Shown here: positions 1 through 12,545 of the stretch, one piece after another | Position numbering within the stretch: position 1 is the stretch's first letter | Layout of the letters: each line of letters opens with the position of its first letter | Assembly: GCF_014202215.1 (NCBI RefSeq) | Contig: NZ_JACHGB010000003.1 | Location: 496,001 to 560,000 of the forward strand | Reading direction: 5' to 3' | Source of the DNA: Quisquiliibacterium transsilvanicum | GTDB lineage: Bacteria > Pseudomonadota > Gammaproteobacteria > Burkholderiales > Burkholderiaceae_E | DNA: 64,000 nt | The notes under the pieces: generated by a model | Databases searched by the model: none | What the model was told of the DNA's origin: nothing | What the model saw: only the letters and a program-made list of their open reading frames with translations | Made by a program: the position numbers and the translations under genes

Positions 1-198
1 GGCCCCCGGACCCTCACCGGCCTGGTCCTCGAATCGATCGAGGAGCTCCCCGAGGGCAACGTGAGCCTGCGCTTCGGCAACATCGTCGTCGAGGTCGTCC
101 AGATCCAGGACCGCACCATCCGCAGCCTGCGCCTGCACCGGATCGGCGGCGCGCCGACTGCGTCCCCGGCGCCGCCGGACGACGCCGACGTGTCCTGA
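1..198 (+). CDS. CorC/HlyC-family transporter, C-terminal fragment
   Basis: The first 65 codons are the end of a gene that begins before the window. The visible part reads GLVLESIEELPEGN, then FGNIVVEVVQIQDRTIRSLR, which fits the transporter-associated (CorC_HlyC) domain found at the C terminus of HlyC/CorC proteins after a membrane domain and two CBS domains. The last dozen residues are a Pro/Ala/Asp tail. Family members are inner-membrane proteins linked to divalent cation export. Only the tail is visible, so membrane and CBS domains cannot be confirmed. The 139 bases that follow, up to pilB, show no clear gene or strong promoter. Confidence 0.7.
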   Translation, partial: GPRTLTGLVLESIEELPEGNVSLRFGNIVVEVVQIQDRTIRSLRLHRIGGAPTASPAPPDDADVS

Positions 199-337
199 AG
201 CCCCACCGCGCCGCCGTTCATCCTTCGCTGCACCGCCGCTCGTCAAGCGATCCGGTCGCGACGGTTCTCGCGGCCTTCGCGACGACGCATGATGGGCCCC
301 TCCCGGCTCCTTTCCGGGCCAGACCCGATCAAGACCC

Positions 338-2065
338 ATGGCCGTGGCGACACTACCGACGCATCCGACGGAACAGACTGTGCTGGCAGGACTGGCGCGC
401 GCGCTGGTCCAGCATCGCCTGCTGCGCCCGGACCAGGCGGTGGCGATCCAGAAGAAGGCCGACGCCGCGCGCACGCCCTTCATCGACGAACTGACCCAGG
501 GCGGCCACCTCCCCGCGCTGCAGCTCGCCCGCTTCGTGGCCGAGACCTTCGGCCACCCGCTGTTCGATCTCGCCGCGGTGGACGTGGAGCGGCTCCCGGG
601 CGACCTGATCGACCGCAAGCTCGCCATCGAGACGCGGGTCATCGCCCTGGGCAAGCGCGGCAGCCGGCTGTCGGTGGCGATCTCTGACCCGACCGACCTG
701 CAGGCGCTGGACCGGATCAAGTTCCAGACCGAATCGACGCTCGACCCGGTGGTGGTCGAGCACGACAAGCTTCTCAAGCTGGTCGAGCGACTCGGCCGCA
801 GCGCAGCCCAGCGCCTGGCAGAGCTGGTCGACGAGAGCCTGGAGCTCGACCTCGCCTCGGACGAAGGCGCCGCCACCCTCGACACGAACTCCGAGGTGGA
901 CGACGCGCCGGTGGTGAAGTTCCTGCAGAAGGTGCTGCTGGATGCCATCCAGGCCGGCGCGTCCGACCTGCATTTCGAGCCCTACGAGAAGTTCTACCGG
1001 ATCCGGATGCGGGTGGACGGCGAACTGCGCGAGTTCGCGCAGCCGCCGCTCGCCATCAAGGAAAAGCTGGCGTCGCGAATCAAGGTGATCTCGCGGATGG
1101 ACATCTCCGAGCGGCGGGTGCCGCAGGACGGCCGCATGAAGCTGGCGATCGGGCCGGGGCGGTCGATCGATTTCCGGGTCTCGACGCTGCCGACGCTGTT
1201 CGGCGAGAAGATCGTGATGCGGATCCTCGACCCGCAGGCGACGAAGCTGGGCATCGACGCGCTCGGCTACGAACCCGACCAGCGCGAGGCAATGCTCGAG
1301 GCCATCCGGCGGCCGTACGGGATGATCCTGGTCACCGGACCCACCGGCTCGGGCAAGACGGTGTCGCTGTACAGCTGCCTGAACATCCTGAACCAGCCTG
1401 GCATCAACATCTCGACCGCGGAGGATCCGGCCGAGATCAATCTGCCGGGGATCAACCAGGTCAACGTGAACGACAAGGCGGGACTGAGCTTCGCGGCGGC
1501 GCTGCGCTCCTTCCTGCGCCAGGATCCGGACGTGATCATGGTCGGCGAGATCCGCGACCTGGAGACCGCGGACATCGCGATCAAGGCCGCCCAGACCGGC
1601 CACATGGTGATGTCGACGCTGCACACCAACGACGCGCCGACGACGCTGACCCGGATGATGAACATGGGGGTGGCCCCGTTCAACATCGCCTCCTCGGTCA
1701 TCCTGATCACCGCGCAGCGGCTGGCGCGCCGGCTATGCGCCTGCAAGCAGCCGCTGGATCTGGATGAGGACGCGCTCCTGCAGGCCGGCTTCCTCGAGTC
1801 CGACCTGGACGGCAGCTGGCAGCCCTACCGGCCGGTGGGCTGCGAGCACTGCAGCGGCAGCGGCTACAAGGGCCGCCTGGGCATCTACCAGGTGATGCCG
1901 ATCACCGAGGAGATTCAGCGGATCATCCTGGGCAACGGCAACGCGCTGCAGATCGCCGACCAGGCCAGGCGCGAGGGCGTGCGCGACCTGCGGCGCTCCG
2001 GACTGATCAAGGTGATGCATGGCGTCACCAGCATCGAGGAAGTGCTCGGCGTCACCAACGAGTGA
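338..2065 (+). CDS. pilB: Type IV pilus assembly ATPase PilB
   Basis: This is the hexameric cytoplasmic ATPase that drives pilus extension (GspE/PilB family). The 575-residue length is normal. An N-terminal MshEN/GspE-N region precedes the ATPase core. The Walker A motif GPTGSGKT lies near residue 334 and the Walker B region DPDVIMVGEIRD near 396. A zinc tetracysteine is formed by CAC near 467 and CEHC near 502. The ATG chosen gives the usual N terminus, although no strong ribosome site precedes it. pilC follows 37 bases downstream and pilD after that, the standard assembly group. No pilin gene is in the window, so the substrate must be encoded elsewhere. Confidence 0.96.
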   Translation: MAVATLPTHPTEQTVLAGLARALVQHRLLRPDQAVAIQKKADAARTPFIDELTQGGHLPALQLARFVAETFGHPLFDLAAVDVERLPGDLIDRKLAIETRVIALGKRGSRLSVAISDPTDLQALDRIKFQTESTLDPVVVEHDKLLKLVERLGRSAAQRLAELVDESLELDLASDEGAATLDTNSEVDDAPVVKFLQKVLLDAIQAGASDLHFEPYEKFYRIRMRVDGELREFAQPPLAIKEKLASRIKVISRMDISERRVPQDGRMKLAIGPGRSIDFRVSTLPTLFGEKIVMRILDPQATKLGIDALGYEPDQREAMLEAIRRPYGMILVTGPTGSGKTVSLYSCLNILNQPGINISTAEDPAEINLPGINQVNVNDKAGLSFAAALRSFLRQDPDVIMVGEIRDLETADIAIKAAQTGHMVMSTLHTNDAPTTLTRMMNMGVAPFNIASSVILITAQRLARRLCACKQPLDLDEDALLQAGFLESDLDGSWQPYRPVGCEHCSGSGYKGRLGIYQVMPITEEIQRIILGNGNALQIADQARREGVRDLRRSGLIKVMHGVTSIEEVLGVTNE

Positions 2066-2102
2066 TCACGAGCGGACCCGCACGAACCGACACACGAGGC
2101 GA

Positions 2103-3332
2103 ATGACGATGGCGACCAGCGCGATGGCTCCCCGCGGGGTCAAGGAAGCGACCTTCCTCTGGGAGGGACGGGACCGGGCAGGCAAGACGATCCGCGGCGA
2201 GATGCGGGCCGGCGGCGAGGCGGTGGTGAACTCCGCGCTGCGCCGGCAGGGCATCGCCGTCACGAAGATCAAGAAGCGCCGCTACGCCCGCGGCGGAAAG
2301 ATCCGCGACAAGGACATCACGCTGTTCACCCGGCAGCTCTCGACCATGCTGCGCTCCGGAGTGCCGCTGCTGCAGTCCTTCGACATCGTGGCCAAGGGCA
2401 GCAGCAACGCCGCGGTCTCGCGGCTGTTCACCGACATCCGCGGCGACGTCGAGACCGGCACCGCGCTGTCCCAGGCCTTCAGGAAGTACCCGCTGCACTT
2501 CGACTCGCTGTACTGCAACCTCGTCGGCGCCGGCGAGCAGGCCGGCATCCTCGACGACCTGCTGGACCGGCTCGCCACCTACAAGGAAAAGATCCAGGCC
2601 ATCAAGGGACAGATCAAGTCGGCGCTGTTCTACCCGATGGCGATCATGGTCGTGGCGGCGGTGGTCGTCACCGTGATCATGCTGTTCGTGGTGCCTTCGT
2701 TCAAGGAGGTCTTCGAGAGCTTCGGCGCCGGACTGCCCGCGCCGACGATGATGGTCATCGCGCTGTCGGACTTCTTCGTCGACAACTGGTACCTGCTGTT
2801 CGGGGCGCTCGGCGCAGTCGGCTACTTCGGGATGCAGGCCTGGAAGCGCTCGCCCAAGGTGAAGATGGCCTTCGATCGCGCCGTGCTGCGCACCCCGGTG
2901 TTCGGCGCGGTGATCCGCAAGGCGACGATCGCGCGCTGGCTGCGCACGCTGTCGACGATGTTCGCCGCCGGCGTGCCGCTGGTCGAAGCGCTGGACTCGG
3001 TCGGCGGGGCTTCGGGCAATCACGTCTACCTGATGGCGACCAAGAGGATCCAGCAGGAGGTGGCCACCGGCACCAGCCTGACCGTCGCGATGCAGAACGC
3101 GCAGGTGTTCCCGAACATGGTGCTGCAGATGTCGTCGATCGGCGAGGAGTCCGGCTCGCTGGACTCGATGCTCGGCAAGGCCGCCGACATCTACGAGCGC
3201 GAGGTGGATGAGGCGGTGGCCAGCCTGTCCAGCCTGCTCGAGCCGATGATCATGGTGATCCTCGGCGTGCTGATCGGCGGGCTCGTGATCGCCATGTACC
3301 TGCCGATCTTCAAGCTCGGCCAGGTGGTCTGA
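2103..3332 (+). CDS. pilC: Type IV pilus inner-membrane platform protein PilC
   Basis: This is the polytopic membrane platform (GspF/PilC family) that couples PilB and PilT ATPases to pilin insertion. It has 409 residues, the family size. Two GspF repeats are visible: one begins near FTRQLSTMLRSGVPLLQSFD and the other near RWLRTLSTMFAAGVPLVEAL. Membrane segments lie near residues 173-200, 228-246 and 378-402. The frame is open further upstream into pilB, but the ATG at 2103 has a GAGG ribosome site six bases before it and gives the expected N terminus; a second ATG two codons later is also possible. It is probably cotranscribed with pilB. Confidence 0.95.
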   Translation: MTMATSAMAPRGVKEATFLWEGRDRAGKTIRGEMRAGGEAVVNSALRRQGIAVTKIKKRRYARGGKIRDKDITLFTRQLSTMLRSGVPLLQSFDIVAKGSSNAAVSRLFTDIRGDVETGTALSQAFRKYPLHFDSLYCNLVGAGEQAGILDDLLDRLATYKEKIQAIKGQIKSALFYPMAIMVVAAVVVTVIMLFVVPSFKEVFESFGAGLPAPTMMVIALSDFFVDNWYLLFGALGAVGYFGMQAWKRSPKVKMAFDRAVLRTPVFGAVIRKATIARWLRTLSTMFAAGVPLVEALDSVGGASGNHVYLMATKRIQQEVATGTSLTVAMQNAQVFPNMVLQMSSIGEESGSLDSMLGKAADIYEREVDEAVASLSSLLEPMIMVILGVLIGGLVIAMYLPIFKLGQVV

Positions 3333-3361
3333 ACCCCGCTCCGGGCCGCCGGCGCCTCGGC

Positions 3362-3367
3362 TATAGT
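3362..3367 (+). promoter_or_regulatory. Possible -10 element upstream of pilD
   Basis: TATAGT lies 47 bases before the pilD ATG in the 82-base pilC-pilD gap and matches the sigma70 -10 consensus at five of six bases. No good -35 lies 16-18 bases upstream, so this is a weak call. If real, it would let pilD and coaE be transcribed apart from pilBC. Confidence 0.25.
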
Positions 3368-3414
3368 CGACGCCTCGCGGCCCGCCCCTCGAAGACACCG
3401 CATCCGCCCGACCC

Positions 3415-4272
3415 ATGGAACTCCTGACGCTGCTGCAGCAATCCCCGGCGCTCGCGCTGTCCGTCGCCCTCGTCGCCGGCCTGTGCGTCGGCAGCTTCCT
3501 GAACGTGGTGATCGTCCGCGTGCCGAAGATGATGGAGCTGGAATGGCAGCAGCAGGCGGCTGAACTGCGCGGCGAAGACCAGACCGAGGCGGCCGCCTTC
3601 AACCTGGTCACGCCGCGCTCGCACTGCCCCGGCTGCGGCCATGCGATCGGCATGCTCGAGAACATCCCCGTGCTGAGCTGGCTCTTCCTGCGCGGGCGCT
3701 GTTCCTCCTGCGGGATGCGCATTCCCGCGCGCTACCCGCTGGTGGAGGTGCTCACCGGCCTGCTGAGCCTGGCGGCGATCTGGAAGTTCGGCCCGACCGC
3801 GGCCGGCGCCGGCGCGCTGCTGCTCGGCTTCTTCCTGGTGGCGCTGACCTTCATCGACCTCGACACGCAGCTGCTGCCGGACGACATGACGCTGCCGCTG
3901 CTGTGGCTCGGGTTGCTGTTCAACCTCTGGGGGGTGTACGCGCCGCTCGAGTCCGCGGTGATCGGCGCGATCGCCGGCTACCTGGTGCTGTGGGGCGTCT
4001 ATTGGCTGTTCCGCCTCGCCACCGGCAAGGAGGGAATGGGCTACGGGGACTTCAAGCTGCTGGCCGCGCTCGGCGCATGGTTCGGATGGCAGTCGCTGCC
4101 CGCGATCATCCTGCTGTCCTCGATCGTCGGCGCCGCGGTCGGGATCGCCCTGATGATCTTCCGCCGCCACGGCCGCGACGTCCCCATTCCCTTCGGCCCC
4201 TACCTGGCCGGCGCCGGCCTGCTTGCGCTCTACTTCGGGGAGCCGATCTCACGCTGGTTCGGTCTGGCCTGA
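3415..4272 (+). CDS. pilD: Prepilin peptidase / N-methyltransferase PilD
   Basis: PilD is the inner-membrane bifunctional aspartyl peptidase that cleaves the class III leader of type IV prepilins and type II pseudopilins and methylates the new N-terminal residue. The 285-residue product has the N-terminal [14 protein letters not shown] motif. A zinc-binding set is formed by C71/C74 and C96/C99. The two catalytic aspartates appear as D148 in [11 protein letters not shown] and D212 in [16 protein letters not shown]. At least six further hydrophobic segments follow the cysteine loop. It follows pilC and precedes coaE, a conserved proteobacterial order. Confidence 0.96.
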   Translation: MELLTLLQQSPALALSVALVAGLCVGSFLNVVIVRVPKMMELEWQQQAAELRGEDQTEAAAFNLVTPRSHCPGCGHAIGMLENIPVLSWLFLRGRCSSCGMRIPARYPLVEVLTGLLSLAAIWKFGPTAAGAGALLLGFFLVALTFIDLDTQLLPDDMTLPLLWLGLLFNLWGVYAPLESAVIGAIAGYLVLWGVYWLFRLATGKEGMGYGDFKLLAALGAWFGWQSLPAIILLSSIVGAAVGIALMIFRRHGRDVPIPFGPYLAGAGLLALYFGEPISRWFGLA

Positions 4273-4342
4273 ACGGTCCGGGACCTCTGCCGCGCCGCGG
4301 ACCGTTTGGCCCGCCGGGGACTCTGCTGCTATCTTCCGGGCG

Positions 4343-4984
4343 ATGACGACGCGCCCGAAGACACGCCCTGCCCTGCTGGTCGGACTGACCGGCGGGATCG
4401 GCAGCGGCAAGACCACGGTGGCCGGGCACTTCGGCGAGCTTGGAGTGCCCCTGATCGACACCGACCTGATCGCCCATGCCCTCACGGGTCCGAAAGGTGC
4501 GGCAATGCCGGCGATCCTCGAGGCCTTCGGCGCCGGCGTGATCGCCGAGGACGGCCGGCTGGACCGCGCCGCGATGCGCGAACTGGCCTTCTCCGATCCC
4601 TCCAGCCGCAAGCGGCTGGAAGCGATCCTGCACCCGATGATCCGCGAGGAGACCTGGCGGCAGATCGCTGTGGCTGCGGATCATCCCTACGCGATCGTGG
4701 TCGTGCCGCTGCTGGTGGAATCCGGCGCCTGGCAGACCTGGCTGGACCGGGTGCTGGTGGTCGACTGCCCGGTGGAGGTCCAGCTCGAGCGCGTGATGAA
4801 ACGCAACGGGCTGCCGCGCGCCCAGGTCGAAGCGATCGTCGCGGTGCAGATCCCGCGCGAGCGCCGGCTGGCCGCCGCCGACGAGGTGGTCGACAACGCG
4901 GGCGAGCCCTCGACCCTGCCGCAGCGCATCGGCCCGATCCACCAACGCTTCCTCGAGCTGGCAGCGCTTCGCTGCGCGGCATGA
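4343..4984 (+). CDS. coaE: Dephospho-CoA kinase
   Basis: CoaE catalyses the last step of coenzyme A synthesis, ATP-dependent phosphorylation of the 3'-hydroxyl of dephospho-CoA, in the cytosol. The 213-residue length is typical. The P-loop [12 protein letters not shown] spans residues 14-25, DTDLIAH follows as the substrate-binding loop, and the lid contains RVMKRNG. The frame is open further upstream, but the ATG at 4343 places the P-loop at the expected distance from the N terminus. The pilD-coaE-zapD-yacG order is widely conserved in beta- and gammaproteobacteria. Confidence 0.96.
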   Translation: MTTRPKTRPALLVGLTGGIGSGKTTVAGHFGELGVPLIDTDLIAHALTGPKGAAMPAILEAFGAGVIAEDGRLDRAAMRELAFSDPSSRKRLEAILHPMIREETWRQIAVAADHPYAIVVVPLLVESGAWQTWLDRVLVVDCPVEVQLERVMKRNGLPRAQVEAIVAVQIPRERRLAAADEVVDNAGEPSTLPQRIGPIHQRFLELAALRCAA

Positions 4985-5108
4985 GCCTGTCGGCCGCGCA
5001 ACGGCGCCCGGCCTTCGCGCAGCCGCCCCCGAGGTTTGTCACGGACCCGGCTTTCCTTCAAAATCGTCCCGCGTCTCGGGCTCGCCATCCAGCCACGGAA
5101 TCGCCGGC

Positions 5109-5867
5109 TTGATCCTCTACGAATACCCCCTGAACGAACGCGTCCGGATCCTGCTTCGGCTCGAGGACCTGTTCGAGCGGCTCGACTACTTCGCCGCGGG
5201 CGAGCATCCGCTCGAGCATCACGTCGCGATCATGACGCTGTTCGACATCCTCGACATCGCCGGCCGCGCCGACCTGAAATCGGACCTGCTGCAGGAGCTC
5301 GACCGGCAACGGCAGGCGCTCGCCCAGTACCGGACCACGCCGGGCGTGTCGCTGGACACCCTCGAGCGCATCCTCGCGCAGATCGAGAACGCCTGGGCCG
5401 GGCTGAACGCGACGACCGGCCGCACCGGGCAGCACCTGCGCGACAACGATTGGCTGATGAGCATTCGCAGCCGCGCCATCATCGCCGGCGGCGCCTGCGA
5501 ATTCGACCTGCCCTCGTACCACGCCTGGCAGCACCGGCCGGCCGAGGCGCGTCGGCAAGAGATCGCCGCCTGGGCCGCCCCTTTCCGTCCGCTGCACGAC
5601 AGCCTGACCATCGTGCTGCGGCTGCTGCGGGAGAACGCCCAGCGCATCGCCCTCACCGCGCAGCCGGGCGGCGGCTTCCAGCAGCAGATGGGCGGCAAGG
5701 CCTACCAGATGGTCCAGGTGCGCCTGGACCCCGCGCTCGGCGCGATCCCCGAGATCAGCGCGAACAAGTACCTGCTGTGGATCCGCTTCACCTCGCAGGA
5801 CGGCGACCTGCGCCCGCGCCCCTTCGAGCATGCGGTCGATTTCGAGCTCGCGCTGTGCAACCTCTGA
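5109..5867 (+). CDS. zapD: Cell division protein ZapD (TTG start)
   Basis: ZapD (YacF, DUF1342) binds the C-terminal tail of FtsZ and bundles protofilaments at the Z ring. The product (about 252 residues) begins ILYEYPLNERVRILLRLEDL, the family's conserved N terminus, and includes GGGFQQQMGGKAYQMV near the end. No in-frame ATG or GTG lies just upstream, so TTG at 5109 is the best start. There is no strong ribosome site, which suggests modest translation. It sits between coaE and yacG as in most relatives. Its partner FtsZ is encoded about 9 kb away in this window. Confidence 0.93.
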   Translation: MILYEYPLNERVRILLRLEDLFERLDYFAAGEHPLEHHVAIMTLFDILDIAGRADLKSDLLQELDRQRQALAQYRTTPGVSLDTLERILAQIENAWAGLNATTGRTGQHLRDNDWLMSIRSRAIIAGGACEFDLPSYHAWQHRPAEARRQEIAAWAAPFRPLHDSLTIVLRLLRENAQRIALTAQPGGGFQQQMGGKAYQMVQVRLDPALGAIPEISANKYLLWIRFTSQDGDLRPRPFEHAVDFELALCNL

Positions 5868-5895
5868 CCGGCGCCGGCACGGCGCCCATTCCCGC

Positions 5896-6117
5896 ATGAA
5901 GAAGGATGGACCCCTGATGGTCGCCTGCCCGGCCTGTGGCCGGAAGCTGGCCTACGACCGGAGCAATCGCTGGCGCCCGTTCTGCTCGGAGCGCTGCAAG
6001 ACCACCGACCTCGGAGCCTGGGCCAGCGAGGCCTACGTGATCGGGGGCGCGCCGGGGGAGGAGGAGCCGCCCGACGAAGGCGATTCCGGGCCGGACGCGC
6101 CGCGCCGCAACGACTGA
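5896..6117 (+). CDS. yacG: DNA gyrase inhibitor YacG (zinc-binding)
   Basis: YacG is a small zinc protein that binds GyrB and inhibits gyrase. Four cysteines form the site: C11 and C14 (CPACG), then C30 and C34 (CSERC), numbered from the ATG at 5896. The acidic Glu/Asp/Pro tail is typical. The start is uncertain. The ATG at 5896 has no ribosome site, whereas an internal ATG at 5917 has AAGGA ten bases upstream and would give a 66-residue protein that keeps all four cysteines. It lies 28 bases after zapD. Confidence 0.92.
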   Translation: MKKDGPLMVACPACGRKLAYDRSNRWRPFCSERCKTTDLGAWASEAYVIGGAPGEEEPPDEGDSGPDAPRRND

Positions 6118-6184
6118 ACGGAGCGCCTGGGGCCGCGCCAGCCCCGGGCGCCCCCGGGGAGCGTGAGCGACCGCGCCGGACGCG

Positions 6185-6598
6185 TCAGGCGGGCGGCGCC
6201 CCGGGCAGCACCATCTGCGTCTGGATCACGATCGCGCAGCGCTTGCCCGCTGCCGAGGTGATCTCGGTCTGCCAGACCATCGTGCTGCGGCCGCGGTGCA
6301 GCGGCGTGCACACCGCGCGCACCGTGCTGCCCACCGGCGCCCCGGACATGAAATTGGTCTTGGACTCGATGGTCGTGGTGCGGGCCCCCGCGGGCATGTT
6401 CAGCACCGTGGCGACCGCCCCCAGAGTGTCGGCGAAGGCCATGAACGCGCCGCCGTGCAGGTTCTCGCCCGCGGTGCAGAGGTCCGGGCGAACGCGCATC
6501 GACGCGACCACGCGATCCGGCTCGGCCTCCTCGATCTTCACGCCCATCAGCCCGGGAAACATCGGCGCGAACAGCGCCTCGATGGCCTTCAGATCCAT
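6185..6598 (-). other. PaaI-type hotdog thioesterase module with its own possible start
   Basis: This 137-codon segment at the end of the Nudix-ThiE frame is a complete PaaI/YbgC-like hotdog thioesterase, a family that hydrolyses acyl- or aryl-CoA thioesters. The signature NLHGGAFMAFADTLGAVA is present. An ATG at its exact beginning has GGGGAGG six bases upstream, as expected for an independently translated gene. The absence of any stop before it suggests either a recent gene fusion or internal initiation. Confidence 0.7.
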
Positions 6599-7576
6599 GG
6601 TCAGCCTCCCCGGCTGAATGCCGCGCGGACCCTCATGCTGCCAGACGGCGGCGCCGGGCGCCACTCCGTGCGCGCCCGCAGCCCGCGCTGCGTCCGCGAC
6701 CTCGCGGCCGTCACCCCCGGTCGCCACGTAGACCGGCAACGCTGCGACGTCGAGCATCCGGGCCCAGGCCGCCGGCGGACAGCCCTCGAGCAGCGCGAAG
6801 TCCAGCCCGGCTGCGGCGGCGCGCGCGATGCTCTCGCGATCGCGGACCAGGGCGCCCGTCATCCGCAGGGGCGCACGCGCCGGCCCGCACTGCGGCCCCG
6901 ACGGTGAACCCGACTGCGGCCCCGGCGGCGGCGCCGACAGCAGCTGCCCGCCCGCAGCGCGAGCGAAACTCGCCGGGTGCGAAGGCCCCACCAGCAGGGT
7001 CACGCCATGCGCGCGGCACAGCGGGAGCACCCGGTGGAACAGCCGCTCGAAGCGCGGCGCCGGCAGCGCCGGCTCGTCCAGCAGCAGCAGCGCGGAGCGG
7101 CTCGTGCGCAGCCGGCGCTGGAGCGCATCGACGAAGGCATCGTCGCCGAGCGCCGCAGCCGCGGAACGCAGCAGCTCCGGCGGCAGCCGCAGCCAGGCGA
7201 TCACCGGCACCGTGGCGGGCAGCAGCGGAGCCACGTCGATCGCCTCAGGGTGCAGCCAGGCGAAGGCCTGACCCTCGCGCGAGCGCGGCGCGCCGGAAAA
7301 TTCGGTCACGCGCCTGAAGTGCAGGCGGACCCTGGCGTGCGGATAGGTGAACTCGCGCACCACCCAGGGATCGGACGCGAGCACCTCGAGGCCGAGTTCC
7401 TCGTGCAGCTCGCGCGCGAGCGCCTGCGCGACCGTCTCACCCGCCTCGAGCTTGCCGCCGGGGAACTCCCACCAGCCCGCATAGGGCTTGCCGGGAATGC
7501 GCTGGCCGAGCAGCACGGCGCCGTCGGCGCGGAACACGACGCCGACCGCCACCTCGAGCGGGGACCTGGCGCTCAT
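6185..7576 (-). CDS. Nudix hydrolase - ThiE-like domain - PaaI thioesterase continuous frame
   Basis: One open frame of 463 codons contains three domains. Residues 1-135 are a MutT-type Nudix domain with a full Nudix box (G41, E47, REL at 55-57, EE at 59-60, G62), expected to hydrolyse oxidised dNTPs. Residues about 150-320 resemble the TenI/ThiE TIM barrel, and this Nudix-ThiE pairing is common in proteobacteria. From M327 the protein is a PaaI-type hotdog thioesterase (GENLHGGAFMAFADTLGAVA). The first two domains are a known fusion. The in-frame junction to PaaI is unusual because no stop codon separates them, yet a GGGGAGG ribosome site precedes M327. The protein may be one chain, two products, or an assembly error that removed a stop. 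The start overlaps the upstream ATPase stop as ATGA. Confidence 0.75.
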   Translation of the reverse strand: MSARSPLEVAVGVVFRADGAVLLGQRIPGKPYAGWWEFPGGKLEAGETVAQALARELHEELGLEVLASDPWVVREFTYPHARVRLHFRRVTEFSGAPRSREGQAFAWLHPEAIDVAPLLPATVPVIAWLRLPPELLRSAAAALGDDAFVDALQRRLRTSRSALLLLDEPALPAPRFERLFHRVLPLCRAHGVTLLVGPSHPASFARAAGGQLLSAPPPGPQSGSPSGPQCGPARAPLRMTGALVRDRESIARAAAAGLDFALLEGCPPAAWARMLDVAALPVYVATGGDGREVADAARAAGAHGVAPGAAVWQHEGPRGIQPGRLTMDLKAIEALFAPMFPGLMGVKIEEAEPDRVVASMRVRPDLCTAGENLHGGAFMAFADTLGAVATVLNMPAGARTTTIESKTNFMSGAPVGSTVRAVCTPLHRGRSTMVWQTEITSAAGKRCAIVIQTQMVLPGAPPA

Positions 7577-8487
7577 CCGCGGCGATGCCGGCCCGCCCAG
7601 TCCTTGGCGAACTGCCACGCCACCCGCCCGGAGCGCGAGCCGCGCTCGAGCGCGAAGCGCAGCGCGTCGGCGCGCGCAGCCTCCACCTCCTCGGCGGCGC
7701 AGCCGAGCGTGCCCAGCCAGTGGGCGACGATCGACAGGTAGTCGTCCTGGCGGAACGGGTAGAACGCGACCCACAGGCCGAAGCGCTCCGACAGCGAGAC
7801 CTTTTCCTCGACCCGCTCGCCGGGGTGGATCTCGCCGTCTGGCTGGTGTTTCGCGTCGAGGTTCTCAGCCATGTACTCCGGCATCAGGTGGCGCCGGTTG
7901 GAGGTGGCATAGATCAGCACGTTGTCCGACTGCGCAGCGATCGAGCCGTCGAGCGCCACCTTCAGCGCCTTGTAGCCGGGCTCGCCCTCCTCGAAGGAGA
8001 GGTCGTCGCAGAAAACGATGAAGCGCTCCGGGCGCTCCGCAACCAGGTCGACGATGTCGGGCAGGTCGACCAGGTCGTCCTTGTCCACCTCGATCAGCCG
8101 CAGCCCCTTCTTCGCGTGCGCGTTGAGGCAGGCCTTGATCAGCGAGGACTTCCCGGTGCCTCGCGAGCCGGTCAGCAGCACGTTGTTGGCCGGCAGCCCT
8201 GCCACGAACTGCCGCGTGTTGCGGTCGATGACCTTCTTCTGCTCGTCGACGTTCTTCAGGTCGGCGAGCCGGATGCGCGACAGGGTGCGCACCGGCTGCA
8301 GCCAGCCCTGCGCACCGAAGGCGGTGCGCAGGCGGCGCCAGCGGAAGGCCTGCGCCTTCCAGTCGATCTCGGCGGCAGGGGGCGGCAGCGCCTGCTCGAG
8401 CCGCGCCAGCAGCGACTCGGCGCGGCTCACCAGGCGCTCGAGCTGCAGCGCCGGATCCGCGCGGCCTTCAGGAGCGGTAGTCGGCAT
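7573..8487 (-). CDS. DUF815-family P-loop ATPase
   Basis: This is an AAA-type ATPase of the DUF815 family, found beside Nudix and argJ genes in many betaproteobacteria; its role is not established. The product has 304 residues. Walker A reads [11 protein letters not shown] near residue 108, Walker B is the [12 protein letters not shown] region, and a sensor-like YATSNRRHL follows. Two in-frame ATGs are possible: the one at 8487 overlaps the end of argJ by 20 bases, and one four codons earlier by 32. Its stop overlaps the Nudix start (ATGA), so argJ, the ATPase and the Nudix gene look translationally coupled. Confidence 0.88.
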   Translation of the reverse strand: MPTTAPEGRADPALQLERLVSRAESLLARLEQALPPPAAEIDWKAQAFRWRRLRTAFGAQGWLQPVRTLSRIRLADLKNVDEQKKVIDRNTRQFVAGLPANNVLLTGSRGTGKSSLIKACLNAHAKKGLRLIEVDKDDLVDLPDIVDLVAERPERFIVFCDDLSFEEGEPGYKALKVALDGSIAAQSDNVLIYATSNRRHLMPEYMAENLDAKHQPDGEIHPGERVEEKVSLSERFGLWVAFYPFRQDDYLSIVAHWLGTLGCAAEEVEAARADALRFALERGSRSGRVAWQFAKDWAGRHRRG

Positions 8488-9697
8488 TGATCGAGACATA
8501 GTCGTGGGAGAGGTCGCAGGTCCAGACCGTGGTCGAGGCGTCGCCCCGGCCGAGCACGGCGCGCACGGTGATTTCCTGCTGCTTCATCACCCGCTGGCCG
8601 TCCTCCTCCCGGTAGGCGGGATGCCGCCCGCCCCGGCTGGCAACCTGGACGTCGTCGAGGTGGAGGTCGACGCGGTCGACGTCCAGGTCTTCGATCCCGG
8701 CATAGCCGATCGCGGCCAGGATGCGGCCGAGGTTGGGATCCGAGGCGAAGAAGGCGGTCTTGACCAGCGGGGAGTGCGCGATCGCATAGGCGACGGCGGC
8801 GGCCTCGTCCCCGGTGCGCGCGCCCTCGACCACGACCGAGATGAACTTGGTGGCGCCCTCGCCGTCGCGGACGATCGCCTGGGCGAGTTCGCGCGACACA
8901 TCGACCAGCAGCGCCCGCAGCTGCGCCGCGCCCGGGCTCTGGTCACTGTCGATGCGCAGGCCGCCCGCGCCGGTGGCGACCAGCACGAAGGAGTCGTTGG
9001 TGGAGGTGTCGCCGTCGATGGTGATGCGGTTGAAGCTCGCATCGGCGGCCTCGCGCACCCAGCGCTGCAGCAGCGCCGCGGGCACTGCGGCGTCGGTGGC
9101 GATGAAGCCCAGCATGGTGGCCATGTTGGGCCGGATCATTCCAGCGCCCTTGGAGATCCCGGTGACGGTCACCGGGCAGCCTTCGATCTCGACGCGCCGC
9201 GACACTGCCTTGGGCACGGTGTCGGTGGTCATGATCGCCTCGGCGGCCTCGGCCCACCTTGCGGGCGCGAGGTCGGCGACCGCCGCCGGCAGCCCGGCCA
9301 GCAGCCGGTCCATCGGCAGATGCTCGAGGATGACCCCGGTGGAGAAGGGCAGGACCTGCTCGGGAGCGCAGCCCAGGGAGGCGGCCAGCGCCTCGCAGGT
9401 GCTGCGCGCATCGGAAAGTCCGCGCTCGCCGGTGCCCGCGTTGGCGTTGCCGGTGTTGACCACCAGCGCGCGCACTGCGCCGCCGCTGCGCTCGAGGTGC
9501 TCGCGGCAGACGCGCACCGGCGCGGCGCAGAAGCGGTTGCGCGTGAAGACCCCCGCGGCCGACGCTCCCTCGGCGAGGCGCAGCACGAGGACGTCGCGCC
9601 GGCCGGGCTTGCGGATCTGCGCGCGGGCGGTGCCGAGCTCGACGCCGGCAACCGCGTGCAGCGCGGCGGGATCGGGGGCTTTCAGGTTGACGGGCAT
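8468..9697 (-). CDS. argJ: Bifunctional glutamate N-acetyltransferase / amino-acid acetyltransferase ArgJ
   Basis: ArgJ transfers the acetyl group of N-acetylornithine to glutamate, and in the bifunctional type also uses acetyl-CoA, to feed the cyclic arginine pathway. The 409-residue precursor carries the self-cleavage motif [14 protein letters not shown], with the nucleophile at Thr194; the halves form the active heterotetramer. It is followed by the DUF815 ATPase with an overlap and preceded by secA after a 55-base gap. Whether it is mono- or bifunctional cannot be decided from sequence alone. Confidence 0.95.
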   Translation of the reverse strand: MPVNLKAPDPAALHAVAGVELGTARAQIRKPGRRDVLVLRLAEGASAAGVFTRNRFCAAPVRVCREHLERSGGAVRALVVNTGNANAGTGERGLSDARSTCEALAASLGCAPEQVLPFSTGVILEHLPMDRLLAGLPAAVADLAPARWAEAAEAIMTTDTVPKAVSRRVEIEGCPVTVTGISKGAGMIRPNMATMLGFIATDAAVPAALLQRWVREAADASFNRITIDGDTSTNDSFVLVATGAGGLRIDSDQSPGAAQLRALLVDVSRELAQAIVRDGEGATKFISVVVEGARTGDEAAAVAYAIAHSPLVKTAFFASDPNLGRILAAIGYAGIEDLDVDRVDLHLDDVQVASRGGRHPAYREEDGQRVMKQQEITVRAVLGRGDASTTVWTCDLSHDYVSINADYRS

Positions 9698-9752
9698 CGG
9701 CTCGCTCCGGGAAAAACCGCGATTCTACTGCCCGTCCGGCCCCTTCAGCGGA

Positions 9753-12545
<2,793 letters not shown>

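Noticed and set aside
289-687. Small plus-strand frame starting before pilB
   Set aside because: It is Arg/Gly/Pro-rich, overlaps pilB in another phase and shows no conserved motif.
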